Shown here piece by piece: positions 6,508-12,953 of a stretch of 13,664 bases of DNA. Under the pieces are notes generated by a model. That model had not been told where the DNA came from. It saw nothing but the letters and a program-made list of their open reading frames with translations, and searched no databases. A program made the translations under genes and the position numbers. Within the stretch, counting starts at the first letter, position 1. Each line of letters starts with the position of its first letter. The stretch is from Bifidobacterium sp. UBA6881 (GTDB taxonomy: Bacteria > Actinomycetota > Actinomycetes > Actinomycetales > Bifidobacteriaceae). The stretch lies in contig DKCF01000038.1 of NCBI GenBank assembly GCA_002451435.1, positions 1 to 13,664 of the forward strand, in the 5' to 3' direction.

Positions 6508-7668
6508 TCAGGCCTTGCCCGCGGTCTTGGCCGCCTTCGCGTCTTTGGAATCCGCCTTGGCGTCTCCTTCCGCGGCGGATTCGGACGATTCGGCGGAACC
6601 GTCTTCGGCGAACTGGTCGACGGGATCGATAAGACCGAATTCGGCCTTCACCTTGTTCTCGATCTCCTCGGTCAGCTCCGGATTGTCCTTGAGGAACTGG
6701 CGCACGTTCTCCCGTCCCTGGCCAAGCTGATCGCCATCGTAGGTGAACCATGAACCGGACTTCTTCACGACATTCGCCTGGAGCGCCATATCGAGCACGG
6801 ATCCCTCCTTCGAAATGCCCTCTCCATAGAGCACGTCGAATTCGGCGGTTTTGAACGGCGGCGCCATCTTGTTCTTGACGACCTTCACCCTGGTGCGGTT
6901 GCCCACGGCCTCGTCGCCGTTCTTGATGGTCTGGATACGCCGGATGTCCATGCGCACCGACGCATAGAACTTCAGCGCCTTTCCTCCGGTGGTCGTTTCG
7001 GGGTTGCCGAAGAACACGCCGATCTTCTCGCGCAACTGGTTGATGAAGATGGCGGTGGTCCCCGCCTGGGCCAGTGCACCGGTCATCTTGCGCAACGCCT
7101 GGCTCATGAGCCTTGCCTGCAGGCCGACGTGGCTGTCACCCATCTCCCCTTCGATCTCAGCCTTCGGCACCAATGCCGCGACGGAATCGATGACGATGAC
7201 GTCGAGCGCTCCGGAGCGAATCAGCATATCCGCGATTTCAAGCGCCTGCTCGCCATTGTCCGGCTGGGACACGATCAACGAATCGGTGTCGACGCCCAAT
7301 TTGCGCGCATACACCGGATCCAACGCGTGTTCGGCGTCGATGAACGCCGCGACACCGCCGTTTTTCTGCGCGTTGGCCACCACATGCAACGCCAACGTGG
7401 TCTTGCCGGAGGATTCGGGACCGTAGATCTCCACGATGCGGCCCTTCGGCAGGCCGCCAATCCCCAGCGCCATGTCCAAGGCCAGGGAGCCGGTGGGAAT
7501 GACCTCGACGTCCTGTTCCGGACGGTCGCCCAACCTCATGGCCGACCCCTTGCCGAAGCTTTTTTCGACCTGCGCCAGCGCCGTATCAAGCGCTGCCTTG
7601 CGGCGCGGATCGATGCCGTCCTCGGACTTGTGCTGTGCGGCGCCTTTCGCCGCGCTCGTCTGTGCCAT
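6508..7668 (-). CDS. recA: Recombinase RecA
   Basis: A 386-residue ATP-dependent recombinase that forms filaments on single-stranded DNA, catalyses strand exchange and triggers LexA self-cleavage. Walker A GPESSGKTT is at residues 83-91, and VIVIDSVAAL marks Walker B. The L1/L2 DNA-binding loop regions are present (GEMGDSHVGLQARLMSQALR and FFGNPETTTGGKALKFYASV). The C-terminal domain ends in a tail that is acidic at first and then Ala/Lys/Asp-rich (AAEGDAKADSKDAKAAKTAG). The ATG at 7668 is chosen over one 21 nt upstream because AAGGAG lies 6 nt before it and MAQTSAAKG is a natural RecA start. recX follows after 3 nt. A LexA box and promoter lie about 200 nt upstream, after a long leader. The gene is full length with no missing motif. 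Confidence 0.98.
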   Translation of the reverse strand: MAQTSAAKGAAQHKSEDGIDPRRKAALDTALAQVEKSFGKGSAMRLGDRPEQDVEVIPTGSLALDMALGIGGLPKGRIVEIYGPESSGKTTLALHVVANAQKNGGVAAFIDAEHALDPVYARKLGVDTDSLIVSQPDNGEQALEIADMLIRSGALDVIVIDSVAALVPKAEIEGEMGDSHVGLQARLMSQALRKMTGALAQAGTTAIFINQLREKIGVFFGNPETTTGGKALKFYASVRMDIRRIQTIKNGDEAVGNRTRVKVVKNKMAPPFKTAEFDVLYGEGISKEGSVLDMALQANVVKKSGSWFTYDGDQLGQGRENVRQFLKDNPELTEEIENKVKAEFGLIDPVDQFAEDGSAESSESAAEGDAKADSKDAKAAKTAGKA

Positions 7669-7858
7669 GGCTTCTCCTTCAATAATCACGACGAATATGT
7701 GGCTTCACCATAAAAACCGGCGTCCCGCACGCGCAAGTCCGAACGGCCTTGGTGGTCGAAGGACGCGTATCGCGACACGCCGATATGCGGATACCCGGGA
7801 AATCGCACCTCCGGTTTTCCGAAAACGGCGACATGCTCCATCCGCGTTCGTCTGTCTG
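7669..7858 (-). other. Long 5' leader of recA
   Basis: From the predicted transcription start near 7858 to the recA ATG there are about 190 nt with no gene. The leader contains a near-palindrome (7765-7780, GCGTATCGCGACACGC, with one non-pairing position per arm) and an imperfect hairpin (7811-7828, CCGgTTTT...AAAaCGG type). Twelve bases of it (7770-7781, TCGCGACACGCC) recur exactly in recX at 6315-6326. I see no known riboswitch. Confidence 0.35.
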
Positions 7859-7864
7859 TGGACA

Positions 7865-7870
7865 ACTATA
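7865..7870 (-). promoter_or_regulatory. -10 element of the recA promoter
   Basis: On the minus strand TATAGT (5 of 6 to TATAAT) lies 18 bp from CGAACA, the poor -35 that forms one half of the LexA box. A weak -35 buried in the LexA operator is the usual design for a repressible SOS promoter. It predicts transcription start near 7858. Confidence 0.55.
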
Positions 7871-7880
7871 CCGCATCATA

Positions 7881-7894
7881 CGAACATCTGTTCG
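7881..7894 (-). promoter_or_regulatory. LexA (SOS) box of recA
   Basis: CGAACATCTGTTCG (on the minus strand CGAACAGATGTTCG, with a further T giving TCGAAC-N4-GTTCG) matches the GAAC-N4-GTTC operator used by LexA in actinobacteria and other Gram-positive bacteria. Both half sites are perfect. It covers the predicted -35 of recA, so LexA bound here should block RNA polymerase until RecA-ssDNA stimulates LexA cleavage. It lies 213 nt upstream of the recA start codon and 34 nt past the end of the DUF3046 gene. I found no other LexA box in the window. Confidence 0.9.
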
Positions 7895-7928
7895 AATCGA
7901 CGTTTCGGAAACGCCGGGACCCATTGGG

Positions 7929-8162
7929 TCAGCGTATCGGCATCGGAGGCGCATTATGGTCCTTGCCCCACCGTTCGGCATCCGGAATGCCCATCTGGTC
8001 GCACAGCACGTTCCACACGACTCTGGGTTCCTCGCCCGCGTCCAATGCCTCGATCGCGGTCATGCCATCAAGACGGTCAAGCACCTGATCGTGCGCGAGC
8101 GCGCGCCCGTAGCCGCGTCCAAGCACTTCTTCGAGCAATTGCCAAAATTCACGTTCCTGCAC
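7929..8162 (-). CDS. DUF3046 family protein
   Basis: A 77-residue protein matching the actinobacterial DUF3046 family. The pattern is EREFWQLLEEVLGRGYGRAL, then AHDQVLDRLDGMTAIEALDAG, then VWNVLCDQMGIPDAERWG: an N-terminal aromatic EFW helix and a C-terminal [VI]WxxxC helix. The family has no established biochemical role but is often encoded directly upstream of recA (for example Rv2738c next to recA Rv2737c), as here. The frame stays open to an ATG at 8252. Those 30 extra codons overlap the clgR terminator hairpin and are Arg-rich low complexity, so the GTG at 8162 (VQEREFWQ) is chosen to match family starts. GGAG sits only 3 nt before that GTG, and a -10-like TACACT at 8170-8175 would start the transcript at about the GTG, so near-leaderless translation is possible. 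Confidence 0.82.
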   Translation of the reverse strand: MQEREFWQLLEEVLGRGYGRALAHDQVLDRLDGMTAIEALDAGEEPRVVWNVLCDQMGIPDAERWGKDHNAPPMPIR

Positions 8163-8169
8163 GCGCTCC

Positions 8170-8175
8170 AGTGTA
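8170..8175 (-). promoter_or_regulatory. Candidate -10 element of the DUF3046 gene
   Basis: On the minus strand TACACT (4 of 6 to TATAAT) would give transcription start at about 8163, one base before the GTG at 8162. This implies a leaderless or near-leaderless mRNA, which is common in actinobacteria. No good -35 is seen. Confidence 0.3.
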
Positions 8176-8236
8176 CACAGCCCCGCGCGATCGCCATAGC
8201 GCCAAGCGCGAATCCCGCGACGCCGCGGCAAACGAC

Positions 8237-8271
8237 GGCGGCGCGGATCCATCGAATGAATCCGCGCCGCC
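8237..8271 (-). terminator. 12-bp GC hairpin past clgR, probable terminator
   Basis: GGCGGCGCGGAT (8237-8248) pairs perfectly with ATCCGCGCCGCC (8260-8271) around an 11-nt loop. It starts 17 nt after the clgR stop and ends the ftsK-pgsA-cinA-clgR run. On the minus strand it is followed by GTCGTTTGCC, a weak T-rich tail. Its position inside the upstream extension of the DUF3046 frame argues that this extension is not translated. Confidence 0.65.
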
Positions 8272-8288
8272 TATGGTCGACGTTCCGT

Positions 8289-8795
8289 TCAGCGTTCCAT
8301 CGAGTCGAGGTAATCGGCCACCATGCGCAGCATCTGTGCGGTGGACAGTCCCAGCGCCTGGGAAATCGAAGTGAGCAGCTCGGAGCTTGCCTCTTTCTGC
8401 CCGCGCTCCACTTCGGAAAGATAACCCAAAGACACGCCGGCCTTCTCGCTGACCTCACGCAGCGTGCGCCGGTCGCGGGTGCGCAGATCGCGCAGAACAT
8501 GGCCTATGGCCTCGCGCAACGAGACTTCCTTGACCTCCACGGACTGCTGGACGCTGGCCGCGGCGCGGCTTTGCGCGCGCTCGGCATCCTCCTCCTGCCA
8601 CATCCGGCTCAACGCCGCCTGACGCTCGTCCTTGGCCTTCTTCGCCGCACGGGCACGCAGCACCTGCTGTTGGGCGAACATCACGGCGCGACGCTGGGCC
8701 GGTGTGAGCTCCCTCATGCGGGCGCTGCCCTGCCGTGCGACGGGAACCATAGGCTTGACTTCCATCTGCTCCTTGGCGAGTGTCGTCGTGTCCAT
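8289..8795 (-). CDS. clgR: ClgR-type XRE transcriptional regulator
   Basis: A 168-residue helix-turn-helix regulator. The XRE domain (about 95-155) reads TLREVSEKAGVSLGYLSEVE at 111-130, then RGQKEASSELLTSISQALGL, closely matching ClgR, the actinobacterial activator of clp protease and related proteostasis genes. Unlike the short mycobacterial ClgR, this one has an Ala/Arg/Glu/Gln-rich, probably helical N-terminal extension of about 90 residues, and it stops shortly after the HTH (DYLDSMER) without the hydrophobic degradation tail seen in relatives. Start: the ATG at 8795 has AAAGGGG about 8 nt upstream. A GTG at 8813 in the same frame has no ribosome site, and ATGs at 8765 and 8750 are alternatives. 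It lies 59 nt after cinA; a palindrome at 8843-8856 may take part in its control. Published work in Bifidobacterium breve, as I recall it, ties ClgR and RecA together at the clpP promoter. Confidence 0.88.
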   Translation of the reverse strand: MDTTTLAKEQMEVKPMVPVARQGSARMRELTPAQRRAVMFAQQQVLRARAAKKAKDERQAALSRMWQEEDAERAQSRAAASVQQSVEVKEVSLREAIGHVLRDLRTRDRRTLREVSEKAGVSLGYLSEVERGQKEASSELLTSISQALGLSTAQMLRMVADYLDSMER

Positions 8796-8842
8796 TCCTC
8801 CAGCCCCTTTCACTGAATGAGTCGTCCACTTGGGTCAACACC

Positions 8843-8856
8843 AATCTTGAAAGATT
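8843..8856. promoter_or_regulatory. Perfect AT-rich palindrome upstream of clgR
   Basis: AATCTT-GA-AAGATT is a perfect inverted repeat with 6-bp arms and a 2-bp centre. It overlaps the cinA stop codon (8855-8857) and lies 47 nt before the clgR start. On the minus strand a TTGACC (-35-like, 8833-8838) follows it, but no good -10 stands at the right distance. Position and symmetry fit a dimeric regulator site; the binding protein is unknown. The motif does not resemble GC-rich ClgR sites described in other actinobacteria. Confidence 0.4.
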
Positions 8857-9418
8857 ATTCCTGAGAATCACCTGAGAGAACGCTCAGTTTTCGCAGAACG
8901 CATTGCACGGTGGCGTGCCTGACATCCTCCCGGCCGCCCGAAAGCCGCAACTCGTATGCGAGCGTGCGTCTCATGCCAAATCCCCCGAATCCGGCAGGCA
9001 CGGAACAGGCGACATACACCAGTCCCGCGGGCTTGTCGCCGTCCGGTCCGGGGCCGGCCACGCCGGTGGTGGACAGGCCGATGACTCGGTCCCCGTCTTC
9101 GCTCTGCATGTACAGACGCGCGGTGTTCGCCGCCATCTGCCGGGCCACCTCGGGATGGACGGCGCCTTCGCGCTCCAGCAACGTGGAATCCACACCGAGC
9201 ACGGACGCCTTGGCGCGTATATCGTAGGTCACCGCCGAACCGAGGAACACCTTCGAGGCCCCCGGGATGCGGACGAAGGCATCGGCCAGAAGTCCCCCCG
9301 TCAGGGATTCCGCCGCCGCGATCTTGAAGTGATGCTTCTCACAATATGCGAGGACGGTCGCCGCCAGATCATCGCGTCGCGATTGATCGGAGACGACCGT
9401 CGAAGTCAGTTCCGCCAT
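8855..9418 (-). CDS. pncC: CinA/PncC family nicotinamide-nucleotide amidohydrolase
   Basis: A 187-residue stand-alone CinA C-terminal domain. Proteins of this family deamidate nicotinamide mononucleotide to nicotinic acid mononucleotide, recycling NMN made by NAD-dependent DNA ligase; this activity is assigned by family. AAAESLTGG is at residues 34-42, followed by GASKVFLGSAVTYD; the glycine-rich GVAGPGPDGDKPAGLV is at about 119-134. The N-terminal MoaB-like domain found in full CinA proteins is absent. The ATG at 9418 is 4 nt after the pgsA stop, with only a weak GGGGAG about 13 nt upstream, so translation is probably coupled to pgsA. The pgsA-cinA pairing next to ftsK and recA is common in actinobacteria and other Gram-positive bacteria. 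Confidence 0.92.
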   Translation of the reverse strand: MAELTSTVVSDQSRRDDLAATVLAYCEKHHFKIAAAESLTGGLLADAFVRIPGASKVFLGSAVTYDIRAKASVLGVDSTLLEREGAVHPEVARQMAANTARLYMQSEDGDRVIGLSTTGVAGPGPDGDKPAGLVYVACSVPAGFGGFGMRRTLAYELRLSGGREDVRHATVQCVLRKLSVLSGDSQE

Positions 9419-9422
9419 TACG

Positions 9423-10112
9423 CTACTTGGTCTCCCCGCCGGAACGCCGCGAATCGTCGGTGGACGCCTTCTTGCGGCCGCCGAAGGTGTTGACCAGATA
9501 TTCGCCGCCCGAGTACAGGCACAGGATCAGCGCCAAATAAATCAGCGCGTAGGTGATGGTGTAGTAGACCGTCATCCACATCGGAGTGGATTGCAGGCTG
9601 CTGGATGCCAGACTCCACATCGGCAGCATGAGCATCGCCAGTCCGATGCACTGGCACAGGGTCTTGTATTTGCCGGCCTGGGACGCCGCGATGACCTTGC
9701 CGCCGGTATCGATCACGAAGAAACGCATGACGGTGATGCCGATCTCACGCAGCAGGAAGAGGGCGGTGACCACCCATCCGAGGATCGGGTTGCCGAATTC
9801 GTTGAATGCCGCGGCGACGATGAGGGTACCGCAGGTGAGCAGCTTGTCGGCGATGGGATCCATCAGCTTGCCCAGTTCGGTGACCTGGTTGTATTTGCGG
9901 GCCATCCATCCATCGAGTTTATCGGTGCATGCGGCGATGATGAAGATGATCGCGGCCACCCAACGCATGGTCACGTTGTTCAGTCCCCATGCTCCGGCCT
10001 TGACGTACAGTGCCAGAAACACGACAACCAGGATGATGCGGGAGAAGGTGACGATGTTCGGCGGTGAATTCCACCCATCGAGCAGTGATGATTTGCGTTC
10101 TTGCTTTTCCAT
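9423..10112 (-). CDS. pgsA: CDP-diacylglycerol-glycerol-3-phosphate 3-phosphatidyltransferase
   Basis: A 229-residue integral membrane enzyme that makes phosphatidylglycerol phosphate from CDP-diacylglycerol and glycerol 3-phosphate. The complete CDP-alcohol phosphotransferase signature D-x2-DG-x2-AR-x8-G-x3-D-x3-D is present at residues 64-89 (DKLDGWMAR...G...D...D). About five or six hydrophobic segments are visible, at roughly 22-38, 50-62, 90-105, 110-125, 150-165 and 185-203. The C-terminal tail is charged. The ATG at 10112 is used; a GTG three codons upstream (10121) has GGGG 4 nt before it and is almost as good. The gene lies 56 nt after ftsK and 4 nt before cinA, in the same run. A related phosphatidylinositol-phosphate synthase is possible from the fold, but the ftsK-pgsA-cinA context favours PgsA. 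Confidence 0.92.
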   Translation of the reverse strand: MEKQERKSSLLDGWNSPPNIVTFSRIILVVVFLALYVKAGAWGLNNVTMRWVAAIIFIIAACTDKLDGWMARKYNQVTELGKLMDPIADKLLTCGTLIVAAAFNEFGNPILGWVVTALFLLREIGITVMRFFVIDTGGKVIAASQAGKYKTLCQCIGLAMLMLPMWSLASSSLQSTPMWMTVYYTITYALIYLALILCLYSGGEYLVNTFGGRKKASTDDSRRSGGETK

Positions 10113-10168
10113 ACCGTCCACGTTACCCCAATACTTCTACCTACCGCCACACGATGTTTGCGCGTCAT

Positions 10169-12901
10169 TCACCTCGTCTCCGCGTCATCCGATGCGGAGG
10201 CGCCCGCGGTGAGCGATGTGGTCTCCCCCTTGATGAAGGCGAGCACCTGCGGCAGGTCGGCGGGCTGCACCAGCACCTCTCGCGCCTTGGAACCTTCGGA
10301 CGGGCCGACCACGCCACGGGATTCGAGCAGGTCCATGAGCCTTCCGGCCTTGGCGAATCCGACACGCAGTTTGCGCTGCAGCATCGAAGTGGAGCCGAAT
10401 TGCGTGGATACCACGAGCTCGGCGGCCTGCAGCAGCACATCCATGTCGTTGCCGATGTCCTCGTCGGGCTCGATGGCCTTTTTCTCGGCCTCCTTGGCCA
10501 TTTCCTCGATGTCCTCACGGTAATGCGGCTTGCGCTGGGTGCGCACGAATTCGACGGCGCGGCGGATCTCCGACTCATCCACCCATGCGCCCTGCACGCG
10601 GATCGGCTTGGCCTGCCCCATGGGCAGGAACAACGCGTCGCCTTGACCGATCAGCGTTTCGGCGCCGGTGGCGTCGAGGATGACGCGCGAATCCGTGGCG
10701 GAGGAAGTGGCGAAGGCGAGCCGTGACGGGATGTTCGCCTTGATCAGACCGGTCACCACGTCGACCGACGGCCTCTGGGTGGCGAGCACCAGATGGACGC
10801 CCGCAGCTCGCGCCAGCTGCGTGATGCGCTGGATGGAGCTTTCCACATCGTTTTTGGCGACCATCATCAGGTCGGCCATCTCGTCGACGACCACGAGGAT
10901 GTACGGGTAGGGCGCCACCTTGCGTTTCGATCCGGCCGGCGCATGGACCTTGCCGGCGCGCACCGCGGCGTTGAAGTCCTTGATGTGCCGGAATCCGAAG
11001 AATTCGAGGTCGCTGTATCGGGCGTCCATCTCCTTGACCACCCATTCGAGCGCCTGGGCGGCCTTCTTCGGGTCGGTGATGATCGGTGTGAGCAGGTGTG
11101 GAATACCCGCGTACGCGGACAGTTCGACGCGTTTCGGATCGACCATGATCATGCGCACCTGGTCGGGCGTGGCCCGCATGATGATCGAGGTGAGCATGGA
11201 GTTGATGAAACTCGATTTGCCGGAGCCGGTGGCGCCGGCCACGAGCAGATGCGGCATTTTGGTGAGGTCGGCCGTCACGAAATGGCCTTCCACGTCCTTG
11301 CCCACGCCGGTGAGCATCGGATTCGGATCGCTGACGGCCTTGTCGGACCGAAGCACGTCGCCGAGCACGACGGTCTCGCGGTCGGCGTTCGGGATCTCGA
11401 TGCCGATCGCGGACTTGCCTTCGATCACCGACAGGATGCGCACGTCGGAGCTGGCCACCGCATAGGCGATGTTCTTCTGGAGGTTGGTGACCTTCTCGAC
11501 CTTCACGCCCGGTCCAAGCTCCACCTCGTACATGGTGACGGAAGGTCCACGCAGGAATCCGATCACCTTGGCGTCCACCTTGAATTGCTGGAAGGTGCCG
11601 GTCAGGGCCCGGATCACACGATCGTTCTCCGGCGTGTGCGCGGCATGGGGCGCGCCCTTCTTCAGCATGCCGAGATCGGGAAGATGGTACGGTCCATCGA
11701 CGACGGGAACGGTTTCGGACGATTCGCCCGCGTCCGGATCGTCGACGACCTCGCCCGTGGCGGCATCGACCATGACCTCGTCGCCGTTGGACGTGCCGTC
11801 CGCGTCGATGACCGACCACGGGTCGGCCGGGGCCGCGCCGACCGGCTTGATTTCATCGGACGGCGTGGAAGCCGGCATCGTGCCGCTTGGCGTGCCGATC
11901 GGTTCCGATGCGAAGGAGCGCGCCGGCTGCGGCATCGGAACCGTGCCGTCGGATGCGTCCGAATCATAGTCGAATGAGGAGATGCTGCGCGGCGTATGAC
12001 CGTATGATCCATCGACCATGGTCTCCGCGGCCTGCCCATGGCGTTCGGCCGCGGTGGTGTACGCCTCGTCGCCGGCGTAATGGTCGAGCCGTCCTTGTTC
12101 CTCATGCCGTTCCCTGCGTGAGGCGAACCATTGCGACACGCGTCCGAACAGTCCCGGGGCACGACCGCCTGCCTGCTCGTCTTCGCCGACGTCATGGGTG
12201 GGAACGCCGTCCGCGAACGCGATGGTATCGTCTCCGACGCGCGTCTCGTCGGGGAATCGTCCGCGATCGGCGCCATCGTCATCGGAGCCGAAACCGAACC
12301 ATGCCACGGCCGCCCGCACCTTGTCCGGGATTTCGACGACGGAAGTGCCGGTGATCAACAACAGGGAGAACAGAATCACCACGACGAATATGACGATGGC
12401 GAACGCCTTGGAAAGCCCCCATGCGAGCGGGCAGCCGAGCACATATCCGAGCAATCCTCCGGCATCCTGCAACGCCGACATGTCGAATCCGTTCGTGTCG
12501 GACGCGAACGCCGCGTCGAGTATGGAACAGATCGACCAGAAAATCATCGACCAGCCCAGCGCCATACGGGCGTTGTCCACGCTGTGTTCGACCTTGCGCA
12601 TCAGGCTGTACACCACCAACGCCAGGAAAATCGGCAGCACCACGCTCATCACGCCGAACGCCCCCGAGGCGACCGCGTGGAGGACGCGTCCGAACGGCCC
12701 TTGGACGCGGAACCATTCCGAGGCGCAGAAAAGCACCGCGAGTATCACCATTACGAAACAGGCGATGTCGCGATGGTACGTCGACAGAACCCCCGGCGAC
12801 GTCCGCTCCGCGGCCCCCATGACCTTGGTGTCGCCTGAACGCGCCTTGCCGGCGGAGCCTTTGCCGCCCGATTTCGAATGCGAAGATGTTGATCGTGCCA
12901 T
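10169..12901 (-). CDS. ftsK: DNA translocase FtsK/SpoIIIE
   Basis: A 910-residue septal DNA pump that clears chromosomes from the closing division site. The N-terminal part has about four or five membrane segments (roughly 46-63, 74-100, 113-133 and 147-186). A long acidic, Ser/Pro/Asp-rich linker follows (about 190-440). The motor domain has Walker A GATGSGKSS at about 555-563 and Walker B ILVVVDEMADLM near 665-675. The C-terminal gamma winged helix (about 825-900, with LQRKLRVGFAKAGRLMDLLE) reads polar DNA sequences. The ATG at 12901 (MARSTSSHSK) is chosen. In-frame ATGs at 12910 and 12922 are possible; the further 129-codon extension lies under the divergent fic gene and is not real. No strong ribosome site precedes the start. 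It heads the ftsK-pgsA-cinA-clgR run. Confidence 0.95.
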   Translation of the reverse strand: MARSTSSHSKSGGKGSAGKARSGDTKVMGAAERTSPGVLSTYHRDIACFVMVILAVLFCASEWFRVQGPFGRVLHAVASGAFGVMSVVLPIFLALVVYSLMRKVEHSVDNARMALGWSMIFWSICSILDAAFASDTNGFDMSALQDAGGLLGYVLGCPLAWGLSKAFAIVIFVVVILFSLLLITGTSVVEIPDKVRAAVAWFGFGSDDDGADRGRFPDETRVGDDTIAFADGVPTHDVGEDEQAGGRAPGLFGRVSQWFASRRERHEEQGRLDHYAGDEAYTTAAERHGQAAETMVDGSYGHTPRSISSFDYDSDASDGTVPMPQPARSFASEPIGTPSGTMPASTPSDEIKPVGAAPADPWSVIDADGTSNGDEVMVDAATGEVVDDPDAGESSETVPVVDGPYHLPDLGMLKKGAPHAAHTPENDRVIRALTGTFQQFKVDAKVIGFLRGPSVTMYEVELGPGVKVEKVTNLQKNIAYAVASSDVRILSVIEGKSAIGIEIPNADRETVVLGDVLRSDKAVSDPNPMLTGVGKDVEGHFVTADLTKMPHLLVAGATGSGKSSFINSMLTSIIMRATPDQVRMIMVDPKRVELSAYAGIPHLLTPIITDPKKAAQALEWVVKEMDARYSDLEFFGFRHIKDFNAAVRAGKVHAPAGSKRKVAPYPYILVVVDEMADLMMVAKNDVESSIQRITQLARAAGVHLVLATQRPSVDVVTGLIKANIPSRLAFATSSATDSRVILDATGAETLIGQGDALFLPMGQAKPIRVQGAWVDESEIRRAVEFVRTQRKPHYREDIEEMAKEAEKKAIEPDEDIGNDMDVLLQAAELVVSTQFGSTSMLQRKLRVGFAKAGRLMDLLESRGVVGPSEGSKAREVLVQPADLPQVLAFIKGETTSLTAGASASDDAETR

Positions 12902-12911
12902 AACGGGCATC

Positions 12912-12917
12912 AGTTTA
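12912..12917 (-). promoter_or_regulatory. Candidate -10 element of ftsK
   Basis: On the minus strand TAAACT (4 of 6 to TATAAT) would start the transcript at about 12905, four bases before the chosen ATG. No convincing -35 is seen. The whole divergent gap to fic is only 52 nt, so the two promoters must overlap. Confidence 0.25.
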
Positions 12918-12939
12918 CCCATGGGCACCACCATCGCGC

Positions 12940-12945
12940 TATCAT
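12940..12945 (+). promoter_or_regulatory. Candidate -10 element of fic
   Basis: TATCAT (5 of 6 to TATAAT) predicts transcription start near 12952, two bases before the fic ATG, hence a near-leaderless mRNA. AGGGG at 12947-12951 is too close to the ATG for an ordinary ribosome site. TTTACC at 12914-12919 is a possible -35 but with a long 20-bp spacer. Confidence 0.35.
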
Positions 12946-12953
12946 CAGGGGCT

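Noticed and set aside
8163..8252. N-terminal 30 codons of the longer DUF3046 frame
   Set aside because: They overlap the 12-bp clgR terminator hairpin, are Arg-rich, lack a ribosome site before the ATG and do not match the family.
12198..12953. Upstream extension of the fic frame (and other plus frames over ftsK)
   Set aside because: It is antisense to the ftsK membrane domain and linker, and the sequence does not resemble a Fic N-terminus. The start at 12954 or 12921 is enough.
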